A model generated the notes under the pieces. It had not been told where the DNA came from. It was given only the letters and a program-made list of their open reading frames with translations, and ran no database searches. Shown here piece after piece: positions 1-7,983 of a stretch of DNA of 64,000 nt. Each line of letters opens with the position of its first letter. Within the stretch, counting starts at the first letter, position 1. Made by a program: the position numbers and the translations under genes. Origin of the DNA: Pseudomonadota bacterium (lineage in GTDB: Bacteria > Desulfobacterota > Desulfobulbia > Desulfobulbales > SURF-16); the NCBI GenBank assembly GCA_018897105.1, contig JAHILF010000164.1, positions 36,966 to 100,965 of the forward strand, given 5' to 3'.

Positions 1-215
1 TGGTCAGAGGCACGGCCAAGGTAACCTGTGGCGAGAAGGTCTTTCTGGTGCTGGAGAATCAGTCAACCTACATCCCCTGCGGCGAGAGGCATAGGCTGGA
101 AAATCCCGGCGTCATCCCCCTTGAACTGATTGAGGTGCAGAACGGCAGCTATCTCGGCGAGGATGATATCGTCCGCTTTGATGATGATTTCGGCAGGGAA
201 GGCACGAAAGTGTAA
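1..215 (+). CDS. manC: Mannose-1-phosphate guanylyltransferase / mannose-6-phosphate isomerase, C-terminal cupin part (5' truncated)
   Basis: The window opens inside a gene; 71 codons are visible, in frame from base 3, ending in TAA. The peptide has the pattern of the type II mannose-6-phosphate isomerase cupin: VRGTAKV, then [44 protein letters not shown]. In this family the cupin follows a GDP-mannose pyrophosphorylase domain and supplies GDP-mannose for surface polysaccharide. The nucleotidyltransferase domain would lie upstream and cannot be seen, so a stand-alone cupin isomerase is possible, but the C-terminal signature is characteristic. Confidence 0.8.
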   Translation, partial: VRGTAKVTCGEKVFLVLENQSTYIPCGERHRLENPGVIPLELIEVQNGSYLGEDDIVRFDDDFGREGTKV

Positions 216-291
216 CAACCGTGAATGACAGCAATTTCTCGTAAATATGGCTTTCTCTTCCCTTACATGTCAACCCATATAGCCAGGCAAG

Positions 292-1017
292 ATGTCTTTT
301 AAGCATATCGGTTCAGCGTCATACTCCATAGACCAATACCTGAAGTATTTCTATGATATTGCCGTGGAGTGCCCATATGGTATGCCCCAGAAGGCAATTT
401 ACCGGCAACAGCAGTTTGTCTCGCTACCAGATGATCTATTCGGAAATTTTCTGGAGGCAGGCTTCCGGAGAAACGGCAATACGATCTACACCATGGTCTG
501 CCCGAACTGCCGGAAGTGCATCCCTATCAGAATCGACTCCGGAGAGTTTATCCCCAACAGAAATCAAAAGAGGGTTCTCCGCAGAAATGAGGATCTGACC
601 ATTTCCATGGGGCCGCTGAAGATTACCGAGGAAAAACTCTTATTATGCGGCAGCTTTCTCAAAGAGCGTTTCCCGGTGAAGGGCAACTCGCCGGTGGGCT
701 ATTACGGCACCTTTTTCGCCAACTCCATCACCAACACGGTTGAGGTTGAGTATCGGTACGAAGAGAAGCTCATCGGTGTGGGCATTGTCGATATCGGCTG
801 TGAATGGGTGAATGCTGTCTATTTTTATTTTGATCCCAGCGAAAAAGGCCGCAGTCTCGGGACCTTTAATATTTTGCACCTCATCAATCTATGCCGGAAA
901 AACAACATCAGCAATGTCTATCTCGGTTATCTCATCCGCGAGGTCCGGGCCATGCGGTATAAGGAAAATTTCAAACCCCATTTCGTCCTGCAAGACGGGG
1001 TATGGGTCAAGTCATAG
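292..1017 (+). CDS. bpt: Aspartate/glutamate leucyltransferase (L/F-transferase-like, Bpt/ATE family)
   Basis: The 241-residue protein matches the bacterial arginyl-tRNA-protein transferase-like family. An N-terminal Cys-containing segment (CPYGMP, then CPNCRKCIPIRI near residues 69-80) is followed by an acetyltransferase-like C-terminal half with FDPSEKGRSLGTFNILHLI and YLGYLI...MRYKENFKPH. Family members transfer Leu from tRNA to N-terminal Asp or Glu, marking cytosolic proteins for ClpAP degradation. The length is usual for the family. It begins at ATG and is separated from the following ispH-ubiA gene by three bases, so the two are probably co-transcribed. Substrate preference is known from the family, not shown here. 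Confidence 0.9.
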   Translation: MSFKHIGSASYSIDQYLKYFYDIAVECPYGMPQKAIYRQQQFVSLPDDLFGNFLEAGFRRNGNTIYTMVCPNCRKCIPIRIDSGEFIPNRNQKRVLRRNEDLTISMGPLKITEEKLLLCGSFLKERFPVKGNSPVGYYGTFFANSITNTVEVEYRYEEKLIGVGIVDIGCEWVNAVYFYFDPSEKGRSLGTFNILHLINLCRKNNISNVYLGYLIREVRAMRYKENFKPHFVLQDGVWVKS

Positions 1018-1020
1018 GCG

Positions 1021-2751
1021 ATGAAAGTCATTTTAGCCAAAAAGGCCGGTTTCTGCATGGGAGTACGCCGGGCGGTTGAAACAACCATGGAAACCGTGCA
1101 CAAGGGGCAAGGGAAAATTGTCACTTTCGGCCCGCTCATCCATAATCCCCAGGTTCTCAGCCTGCTGAAAGCGCAGGGCGTTGACATTCTCAACGAAATC
1201 CCGGAGAAATTATCCGGCACGGTCATCATCAGGGCTCATGGCGTGCCGCCTTCCCAGAAAGAGCAACTTCTTGCCTCCGGGGCTGATGTGAAAGATGCCA
1301 CCTGTCCCAGGGTGATGAAAGTCCAGGCCATCATCAAAAAATACAGGGATCAGCATTACACCACCATCATCATCGGCGACAAGAACCATGCTGAAGTCGT
1401 TGGTCTCATGGGTTATGCTGAGCCCTCTGTGCATGTGGTCAGCGATGAAAACGATGTAAAAAACCTCAAGATTGACGAGCCCTATATCATCGTCAGCCAG
1501 ACGACCCAGGATGAGGTGGCCTTTAACTTTCTCAGCAACAAAATAATCGAACTTTTTCCTGACGGGAAAATTTTTAATACCATCTGCGACTCCACCCACA
1601 AAAGGCAGGAGGAGGTAAGAAATCTCTGTAAAAAGGTACAGGCCATTGTGGTGGTGGGAGGACGCGGCAGCGCCAACACCCAGAGACTGGGGCAGATTGC
1701 TGAAGAGATGGGTTGCCAGGTGTTCATGGCCGAAACCCAGGAGGATCTCGATTTCGGGGTTATCTCCAAATTTGATCGCGTCGGCGTTACTGCCGGAGCA
1801 TCAACCCCTACCTGGATGATCAACCGAATCATGCGGATATTGGAGTCCTGTCCCGGCAAGAGCGACAGTATTTTCACCTTTTTTCTCTTCACTTTTCTCC
1901 GTTCGGTGATGGCCTCCAATCTCTTTATCAGCCTGGCAGGTGGGCTGCTTGCCCTGATCTGCAGCATTCTGCAGAATTCCCCACCTGAGGCCAGGGATTT
2001 TTTTGTCGCCTTCGGCTATCTCTTTGCCATTCATAATCTGAACCGCTACGCCGATTACAAGACAAAAAAACTCAATGACCCCAGACAGGAGGCCTTCTGG
2101 CGCAATTTCTCATTGCCTCTTCTTGTCATGTCCGGGTTTGCCCTGGCCCTGTCGATCTATTTTGCCCTGCAGGAAGGAACAGTACAATTCGTCCTGCTGC
2201 TTATCATGAGTCTGCTCGGCATCCTCTATAGTGTGCCCTTCATCCCCAAGGTGATTACCAACGTCATCCGGGTACGCAAACTCAAAGAGATCCCAGGATC
2301 GAAAACGTTCTTTGTCGCCCTGGCCTGGTCCTTTGTGACGGTGCTGATCCCGGCCCTGAACAGAAACGCCTTTTCACCGGAGACCTTATCCGTGTTTCTG
2401 CTTATCGGGCTCTTTGTCTTTATCCGGACGGTGCTCTTTGATGTCTTTGACGTTCAGGGAGACATGATTGCCGGCAAGGAAACCCTGCCGGTCTGTATCG
2501 GGGAAAAAAGATCGATCCGTCTGCTCTACTTCAGTATGGCCATATTGGCGGCATTGCTTATTTTATTCACAACAATCGGCATGACGGCAAAATGCGGTAT
2601 CTGGATGCTTGGTCCTGTTCTGTCGCTGCTGCTGCTCACCCGTCTCTATGAGAAGAAAAAGCTGGTTCAGGGCATCCGCCTTGAATTCTGGCTTGAAAGC
2701 CATTTTTATCTGATTGCAGCCTTTGTCTGGTTGGGATCTACCCTTTCATAA
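1021..2751 (+). CDS. ispH: IspH (LytB) fused to a UbiA-type membrane prenyltransferase domain
   Basis: Residues 1 to about 277 are a full 4-hydroxy-3-methylbut-2-enyl diphosphate reductase, which makes IPP and DMAPP in the last MEP-pathway step. The three 4Fe-4S cysteines are C12 (AGFCMGV), C95 (DATCPRV) and C189 (TICDST). Residues of about 285-576 form a hydrophobic UbiA-like domain with several membrane segments. It carries DVFDVQGDMIAGKETLP at 474-490, matching the second Asp-rich UbiA motif; the first motif is less canonical (NRYADYKTKKLND at 341-353). The reading frame is continuous, with no internal stop. The fusion would tether isoprenoid precursor synthesis to the membrane beside a prenyl-using enzyme. 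The aromatic or other acceptor of the UbiA part is unknown. Confidence 0.92.
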   Translation: MKVILAKKAGFCMGVRRAVETTMETVHKGQGKIVTFGPLIHNPQVLSLLKAQGVDILNEIPEKLSGTVIIRAHGVPPSQKEQLLASGADVKDATCPRVMKVQAIIKKYRDQHYTTIIIGDKNHAEVVGLMGYAEPSVHVVSDENDVKNLKIDEPYIIVSQTTQDEVAFNFLSNKIIELFPDGKIFNTICDSTHKRQEEVRNLCKKVQAIVVVGGRGSANTQRLGQIAEEMGCQVFMAETQEDLDFGVISKFDRVGVTAGASTPTWMINRIMRILESCPGKSDSIFTFFLFTFLRSVMASNLFISLAGGLLALICSILQNSPPEARDFFVAFGYLFAIHNLNRYADYKTKKLNDPRQEAFWRNFSLPLLVMSGFALALSIYFALQEGTVQFVLLLIMSLLGILYSVPFIPKVITNVIRVRKLKEIPGSKTFFVALAWSFVTVLIPALNRNAFSPETLSVFLLIGLFVFIRTVLFDVFDVQGDMIAGKETLPVCIGEKRSIRLLYFSMAILAALLILFTTIGMTAKCGIWMLGPVLSLLLLTRLYEKKKLVQGIRLEFWLESHFYLIAAFVWLGSTLS

Positions 2752-2791
2752 AATGATATGACTAAAAATTATAAAGGATTCGAGGTATGCC

Positions 2792-3922
2792 ATGCTGGGC
2801 TGGTTTAAAAAGAAGCTGAAAATCGGCATAAAAGAAGAGCCTGTTGCCAAAGAGAGCAGCAAAGTGGAACAGGCACCTATTGCCGTCGAGAAAACCATCG
2901 AAAAAGCCGTTGAGAAACTCCCTGCGGCAAAACCGGCAAAGGTGCAGGAAACTCCGGCACCAAAAGCTAACAGTATTCTTCATGAGGATGTGGGGGTGCT
3001 ATTCAACCGGCTCAAGGAGAGGCTCACGAAAACGAGAAGCTCTTTTGTCAGCCGGGTTGATGAACTCTTTCTGGGCAAAAAGATAATTGACCCAGAGCTC
3101 CTTGATGATCTGGAAGAAATTCTCATAACAGCTGACCTCGGCGCAGGCACCACCCAGGAACTCATGGACAGCGCCCGGGAAAAACTCAAAAGAAATGAAC
3201 TCCGCGATCCTCTTGCCTTAAAAAAGGTACTGAAGGAGAAAATCGCAGGTTTTCTTCACAGCTCGGACGCGCCGGCCGAACTGGTGATGCCCAAGGAAGG
3301 CCCTTTTGTCATCATGGTTGTCGGGGTAAATGGCGTCGGCAAGACAACGACCATCGGCAAGATGGCCCATAAATTTGTCAAATCCGGCCAATCGGTACTG
3401 CTGGTTGCAGGGGATACCTTTCGGGCCGCCGCCGTAGAACAGCTGCAGATCTGGGGGGAGCGGATCGGGGTGGATGTCATTTCCCAAAAGTCCGGGGCTG
3501 ATCCCTCGGCAGTTGTTTTTGATGCCCTGGAGCACGCCAGAAAAAAGAAAACCGATGTGGTCATTGTTGATACCGCCGGCAGGCTTCATACCAAAGTCAA
3601 CCTCATGGAAGAACTGAAAAAAATCAAACGGGTCATGGAAAAAAAACTTGCCGGCGCTCCCCATGAGGTGATGCTGGTTATCGATGCCACCACCGGACAA
3701 AACGGCATCTCCCAGGCACGACTGTTCGGTGAGGCGGTTGATGTCACCGGTCTTACCCTGACAAAGCTCGACGGAACCGCCAAAGGCGGGATCGTGGTCA
3801 ATATCTGCCGTGAATTCAACATCCCCATCCGTTTTATCGGCATAGGCGAACAGATGAACGACTTGCGGGATTTTGACGCCGATGAATTTGTCGAGGCACT
3901 CTTTGCAGAGAATGATTCATGA
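2792..3922 (+). CDS. ftsY: Signal recognition particle receptor FtsY
   Basis: The 376-residue SRP-type GTPase docks SRP-ribosome complexes at the inner membrane. A short charged Lys/Glu/Ala-rich N-terminal A region (about residues 1-70) is followed by the helical N domain and the G domain. The G domain has the P-loop [13 protein letters not shown] near residue 180, DTAGRLHTK near 257 and [10 protein letters not shown] near 322, then the FtsY-type end FIGIGE..DLRDFD. The A domain is short compared with E. coli but usual for deltaproteobacteria. Its stop overlaps the next ATG in an ATGA, so it is translationally linked to the DjlA-like gene. Confidence 0.96.
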   Translation: MLGWFKKKLKIGIKEEPVAKESSKVEQAPIAVEKTIEKAVEKLPAAKPAKVQETPAPKANSILHEDVGVLFNRLKERLTKTRSSFVSRVDELFLGKKIIDPELLDDLEEILITADLGAGTTQELMDSAREKLKRNELRDPLALKKVLKEKIAGFLHSSDAPAELVMPKEGPFVIMVVGVNGVGKTTTIGKMAHKFVKSGQSVLLVAGDTFRAAAVEQLQIWGERIGVDVISQKSGADPSAVVFDALEHARKKKTDVVIVDTAGRLHTKVNLMEELKKIKRVMEKKLAGAPHEVMLVIDATTGQNGISQARLFGEAVDVTGLTLTKLDGTAKGGIVVNICREFNIPIRFIGIGEQMNDLRDFDADEFVEALFAENDS

Positions 3923-4755
3923 GATACCAGTACCATTCCCATAACCAACCCGGCTGCGGCGGATGTCTGCTGGTTGCAGCCCTGATCCTGCTTGCCTTTG
4001 GCGGCGCGCCACTGCTCATCAATGTGATCGGAATACTGCTGTCCACAGGGATTTTTCTTTTTCTGGCCATGTTTGTCGCATTCTGGGCATTTTCCTACTA
4101 TATCCGCCGCAGGGTGAGCGAATATGAACAGTCCCAGACAGAGACTCGCAAGAATTTCGTCTCGCTTCTCGTCCATATTCTGGTGAAAGTCGCTCAGTTT
4201 GACGGCAATATCACCCGGGCCGAGCTGCAGACGATCAAAAATTTCTTTCGCGCTCATCTCCATTACAACCAGAACCAGATGTTCTGGGTCAATGAGCTGA
4301 TCAAGGATGCAACCAACAACCCGGATTCACTTGAGACGCTGCTTGCCCAGTTCCGGAATTCCTTTGCCTATGAGCCGCGGCTGATCCTGGTTGAGCTTGT
4401 TTATCAGGTCTTTTTTTCCAATGAGCGTGTCACGGACCAGGAATTGGAACTGGCCAGAAATATCGCCGAATATCTGGAACTCTCCCCCTATGATCTGCAG
4501 ACCATTCAGAGCCGCTATATTCATATGCGGCATGCCGCGGTCAACCAGGAACAGCAGTATTATGAGGTATTAGGCCTGCAAGCTGATGCAACCTTTGAAG
4601 AAATCAAAAAGGCCTACCGTAAGCTGAGCATGAAATACCATCCGGACAAGGTTGCCCATCTCGGTGAGGAATTCAGGGGGGTGGCCGAAGAAAAAATGAA
4701 AGAAATAAATGCGGCATATCAATATCTTAAGAAAAAATTCAATAATCAACATTAA
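3919..4755 (+). CDS. DjlA-like membrane-anchored J-domain co-chaperone (TerB-like + DnaJ)
   Basis: The 278-residue protein has a hydrophobic stretch at about residues 14-60 that gives one or two membrane helices. A TerB/DjlA-like all-helical region (about 75-200) follows, then a C-terminal J domain: [24 protein letters not shown] with the HPD tripeptide near residue 240, and [13 protein letters not shown]. DjlA-type proteins stimulate DnaK ATPase from the inner membrane. The topology is more hydrophobic at the N terminus than E. coli DjlA, so orthology is not certain. The ATGA overlap with ftsY suggests a shared role in membrane-protein biogenesis, which is inference. Confidence 0.82.
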   Translation: MRYQYHSHNQPGCGGCLLVAALILLAFGGAPLLINVIGILLSTGIFLFLAMFVAFWAFSYYIRRRVSEYEQSQTETRKNFVSLLVHILVKVAQFDGNITRAELQTIKNFFRAHLHYNQNQMFWVNELIKDATNNPDSLETLLAQFRNSFAYEPRLILVELVYQVFFSNERVTDQELELARNIAEYLELSPYDLQTIQSRYIHMRHAAVNQEQQYYEVLGLQADATFEEIKKAYRKLSMKYHPDKVAHLGEEFRGVAEEKMKEINAAYQYLKKKFNNQH

Positions 4756-4776
4756 CATTTGAAGGACCGTTATTTT

Positions 4777-5964
4777 ATGGGCATATCAAAAAAAATGAAC
4801 GAGTTTGCAACTGCCTCCTCCTGGATCCGCAAGATGTTTGAAGAAGGGGCGAAATTAAAAAAACAGTTCGGGGCGGAAAATGTTTTTGATTTCAGCCTGG
4901 GCAATCCTGATGTCCCACCGCCTCCCCAGTTTGATACAGTGTTGCAGAAGATCGCGGCAGATAATGCAGCGGGTGTTCACAGTTATATGCCCAATGGCGG
5001 TTATCCCTTTGTGCGGGAGGCGGTGGCCGGCCAGATCTCGGCAGAACAGACCATGCAGGTTGGGGGTGATGATATTCTGATGACTTGCGGCGCAGCAGGG
5101 GCACTGAATGTCGTACTCAAAGCAATTCTTAATCCGGACGAGGAGATCATCATCCTTGCCCCGTTTTTTGTTGAATATAAATTTTATATCGACAATCAGG
5201 GCGGCAAAAGTGTGGTGGTGCCCACAAATGATGATTTCAGCCTGGACCTTGCTGCCATCGAAGGGGCAATCACAACCAAAACCAAGGCCATCATCATCAA
5301 CAGCCCCAATAATCCCACCGGTCAGATTTACCCGGAAAAGGATCTGCAGGCGCTGGGCACTATGCTCTCCGCCTGCCAGGAGAAATTCGGCTCAACCATA
5401 TTTCTGTTAAGTGACGAACCGTACCGCAAAATCATCTTTGACGATCAGCAGGTGCCCAGCATTTTCCAAAGTTACCCCAACAGTATCGTGGTCTCCAGCT
5501 ACTCCAAGGACCTGTCCCTGCCGGGTGAGCGCATCGGCTACATTGCCGTCCATCCCCGTATCACGGAAAAAAACGCTCTGCTTGCCGCCATGACCCTGGC
5601 CAACAGGATTCTCGGCTTTGTCAACGCCCCGGCGCTGATGCAGCGGGTTATCGCCGAGTTGCAGGGAGTAACAGTGGATACCTCCATATACGCCCGTCGG
5701 CGCAAGACCTTCTGTGACATTCTTACCGCTGTCGGTTTTGCTTTTACCCCGCCCAAAGGGGCCTTTTATATTTTCCCCAAGACCCCTATTAGTGATGATG
5801 TGCAGTTTGTCGCCCATCTGCAGAAATATAAAATCCTTGCCGTGCCGGGACGGGGCTTTGGCATGCCTGGTTATATCCGCCTGGCTTTCTGTGTCGATGA
5901 TGATGTGATCGCCCGCTCCGCTTCGGCTTTCAAACAGGCCATGGACACCTTGGGAGAGGCCTAG
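4777..5964 (+). CDS. Pyridoxal-phosphate-dependent aminotransferase, class I/II (aspartate-aminotransferase-like)
   Basis: A fold-type I aminotransferase of 395 residues. Visible family features are FDFSLGNPDVPPPP, SYMPNGGYPFVREAVA, the substrate-binding INSPNNPTGQIY, LSDEPYRKI and the PLP-lysine region SSYSKDLSLPGERIGY. The ATG at 4777 has GAAGGA ten bases upstream and is preferred over an in-frame TTG at 4759 that would overlap this Shine-Dalgarno sequence. The amino-acid substrate cannot be read from the sequence; aspartate or aromatic/alanine specificity is possible. It follows the J-domain gene directly and abuts the glycosyltransferase gene. Confidence 0.88.
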   Translation: MGISKKMNEFATASSWIRKMFEEGAKLKKQFGAENVFDFSLGNPDVPPPPQFDTVLQKIAADNAAGVHSYMPNGGYPFVREAVAGQISAEQTMQVGGDDILMTCGAAGALNVVLKAILNPDEEIIILAPFFVEYKFYIDNQGGKSVVVPTNDDFSLDLAAIEGAITTKTKAIIINSPNNPTGQIYPEKDLQALGTMLSACQEKFGSTIFLLSDEPYRKIIFDDQQVPSIFQSYPNSIVVSSYSKDLSLPGERIGYIAVHPRITEKNALLAAMTLANRILGFVNAPALMQRVIAELQGVTVDTSIYARRRKTFCDILTAVGFAFTPPKGAFYIFPKTPISDDVQFVAHLQKYKILAVPGRGFGMPGYIRLAFCVDDDVIARSASAFKQAMDTLGEA

Positions 5965-7035
5965 TTGGCTCGAGAGAACATTCTTGTTCTTGAACCGTAT
6001 TTTGGCGGTTCGCACCAGAGCTTTCTGGTCGGGCTGCAAAAACATCTGCCCTTTTCCTTTCACCTGATTACCCTGCCGGCGAGAAAGTGGAAGTGGAGAA
6101 TGCGCTTTTCCGCGCCTTATTATGCTGGCCTGCTGCCGGCAGCACGGAATTGCGATGCCCTACTCTGCTCAACCTTTGTGGATGTGGCGGCCCTGCGCGG
6201 TATGGGGCCAGCGTGGTTGAGGGAGGTGCCGATTTTCACCTATTTCCATGAAAACCAGTTTGCCTACCCGGTACAGGTTGAACATGAACGTGATCTGCAT
6301 TTTGCCGTGACCAATTTCACCAGTGCCTGTTGCTCGGATCGCGTAGCTTTTAATTCCCTGCACAATATGGAATCCTTTTTCAAGGGATGCATTGCAATGG
6401 AAAAAAAGATTCCGGACATGAAATTGGGCTTGTCCGCGGAACTGCGTAAGAAATCCGTGGTTCTGCATCCGGGAGTGGATTTTTCGCAACTTGACGAAAT
6501 GCCGACTGCAAGCACAGCTGACGACAGACCACCGGTTATTATCTGGAATCACCGCTGGGAATATGACAAGAATCCGGATCTCTTTTTCCAAACCCTCTTC
6601 CAGCTTGATGACCTGCAGGTAGACTACAAGCTGGTTATTCTCGGCCAATCATTTGACCAATACCCTGAAATTTTCGATCAAACTCGCGAGCGCCTTGGTC
6701 ACAGGCTGCTCCATGTCGGCTATGTGGCCGATCTGGAAAAGTATTATCAATGGTTGCGCCGGGGCACCCTTGTCGTATCAACGTCAAACCACGAATTCTA
6801 CGGCATGGCGGTAATTGAGGCGGTGCGCGCCGGTTGCCGGCCACTGTTGCCGAACAGACTCTCTTATCCGGAACTTTTTCCCCGGGATTTTCTTTATCAT
6901 GATGAGGATTTATTGTATCGATTAAAAGAGGGATTACAGGAGAAAAGACTTGATACTATTTCTGCCCAAAAGCTTACCGAGCAGTTCTGCTGGTCTGCTC
7001 TTGCCGGCAGATATACAGACTGGTTGAACTCATGA
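5965..7035 (+). CDS. tRNA-queuosine alpha-mannosyltransferase-like glycosyltransferase (DUF3524, GTDC1 family)
   Basis: The 356-residue cytosolic protein starts with the DUF3524 signature: LVLEPYFGGSHQSF, HLITLPARKWKWRMR, then TYFHENQFAYPV and FNSLHNMESFF. This is the N-terminal domain of vertebrate GTDC1, reported to be the enzyme adding mannose to queuosine in tRNA-Asp. The C-terminal half is a GT-B donor-binding domain with NHRWEYDKNPDLFF and VVSTSNHEFYGMAVIEAVRAGC. The start is a TTG right after the upstream stop, with GGGAGAGG upstream; no nearer ATG exists. The bacterial role is inferred by family; the acceptor could be a different modified base. It overlaps the DUF1178 gene by an ATGA. 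Confidence 0.82.
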   Translation: MARENILVLEPYFGGSHQSFLVGLQKHLPFSFHLITLPARKWKWRMRFSAPYYAGLLPAARNCDALLCSTFVDVAALRGMGPAWLREVPIFTYFHENQFAYPVQVEHERDLHFAVTNFTSACCSDRVAFNSLHNMESFFKGCIAMEKKIPDMKLGLSAELRKKSVVLHPGVDFSQLDEMPTASTADDRPPVIIWNHRWEYDKNPDLFFQTLFQLDDLQVDYKLVILGQSFDQYPEIFDQTRERLGHRLLHVGYVADLEKYYQWLRRGTLVVSTSNHEFYGMAVIEAVRAGCRPLLPNRLSYPELFPRDFLYHDEDLLYRLKEGLQEKRLDTISAQKLTEQFCWSALAGRYTDWLNS

Positions 7036-7481
7036 TTGTTTTTGATCTGGCATGCGAATGCGGTTTTTTCTTTGAGGGCTGGTTCAAGGATCACGAAGAA
7101 TTTGCCAAGCAGGAAAGGGAAGGGCTTCTCATCTGCCCGCAATGCCAAGGGAGACAATGTCTCCGCAAGGTCTTATCGCCTGTCGCCTACCAGAAAAAGT
7201 CTTGCGGGACATTGGCCGACGGGAAGCCGCCTGCCGAAATGGATCCGGCCCGCCTGGCCGAATCGGTGGAGCAGACCATCCGGATTATACAGGAGTTTGT
7301 CGAAAAAAATTTTGAGGATGTGGGCAGTGACTTTACCCGGAAAACACTAAAAATCCACTACGGGGTTGAAGAACCAAAAAATATCAGAGGAGTGGTGACC
7401 CAGGCAGAGGAAAAAATGCTTGATAAGGAAGGGATCCCGTATCTGAAAATTCCGCGACTGAACAAAAAAGAAGGCCATTAA
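7032..7481 (+). CDS. DUF1178 family protein with N-terminal zinc-ribbon-like Cys pairs
   Basis: The 149-residue protein begins MIVFDLACECGFFFEGWF, has a second pair in CPQCQGRQ, and then the KVLSPVAY segment typical of DUF1178. The arrangement resembles the small FmdB/CxxC regulatory zinc-ribbon domains, but the biochemical role of DUF1178 is not established. The C-terminal half (about residues 75-149) is charged and contains the conserved GVEEPKNIRGVVTQAEEKML stretch. It overlaps the queuosine glycosyltransferase homologue by four bases, which hints at a link to RNA modification; this is inference from context only. Confidence 0.85.
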   Translation: MIVFDLACECGFFFEGWFKDHEEFAKQEREGLLICPQCQGRQCLRKVLSPVAYQKKSCGTLADGKPPAEMDPARLAESVEQTIRIIQEFVEKNFEDVGSDFTRKTLKIHYGVEEPKNIRGVVTQAEEKMLDKEGIPYLKIPRLNKKEGH

Positions 7482-7777
7482 TGCGCAGGGGAAACATGGA
7501 AGCATTAAAGGCAATCCCTCAGGAAGACGGTAGCACCACATCCTTTTTTGAGGAGGAAGGGTGGCGCAACGGCTTAGTGAAGGGCTCCTATAAACCATGG
7601 GAGATGCTGCTGATAAGCTGGTGGGCGTTTGATCTGAACGTCGGTTGCGACAAGGAATACGGTGATCCTCTCACATCACAAACACTCTTTTACACCAGCC
7701 TCAAGCCCTGGTGCCGGAGAGCGTCAGATATGCGCAACTTTACGAAATTCCTGCGCTTCTGGGGATGGAGATTATAA
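7481..7777 (+). CDS. Uncharacterised 98-residue protein
   Basis: I do not recognise this family. The start codon shares one base with the stop of the DUF1178 gene (TAATG), which favours co-translation. The protein is unusually rich in Trp and aromatic residues, including SYKPWEMLLISWWAFDL in the centre and KFLRFWGWRL at the end. There is no signal peptide or clear membrane helix. The last six bases overlap the end of a convergent minus-strand gene. An alternative is a spurious extension past the operon, and confidence is kept modest for that reason. Confidence 0.42.
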   Translation: MRRGNMEALKAIPQEDGSTTSFFEEEGWRNGLVKGSYKPWEMLLISWWAFDLNVGCDKEYGDPLTSQTLFYTSLKPWCRRASDMRNFTKFLRFWGWRL

Positions 7778-7972
7778 CCGTCCTTTGGCAATGTCCTCTT
7801 TGGCAAAATGACTGTCTAAAAACTCGCATTCCAGGGGTGAGAGGTCAAAACGTACCTGGGCCTCTCTGAAAACGTCCATCCGTTTTTTCCCCGGATGCTC
7901 CGCCAGTATGTCACTTACCCAGATGAGCACCTTTTTCATTTTATCGCCCGGGGGCTGCATTGTTTGGGACAT
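7772..7972 (-). CDS. Small conserved-looking hypothetical protein downstream of glgB
   Basis: The 66-residue soluble protein has an amphipathic, charged composition: KKVLIWVSDILAEHPGKKR, then FREAQVRFDLSPLECEFLD. It starts 11 bases after the glgB stop in the same direction, so it is probably the last gene of that transcript. The pattern resembles short helical regulatory or adaptor proteins, but I cannot assign a family. It converges on and slightly overlaps the plus-strand 98-residue ORF. Confidence 0.6.
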   Translation of the reverse strand: MSQTMQPPGDKMKKVLIWVSDILAEHPGKKRMDVFREAQVRFDLSPLECEFLDSHFAKEDIAKGRL

Positions 7973-7983
7973 GGCTTGATCCT

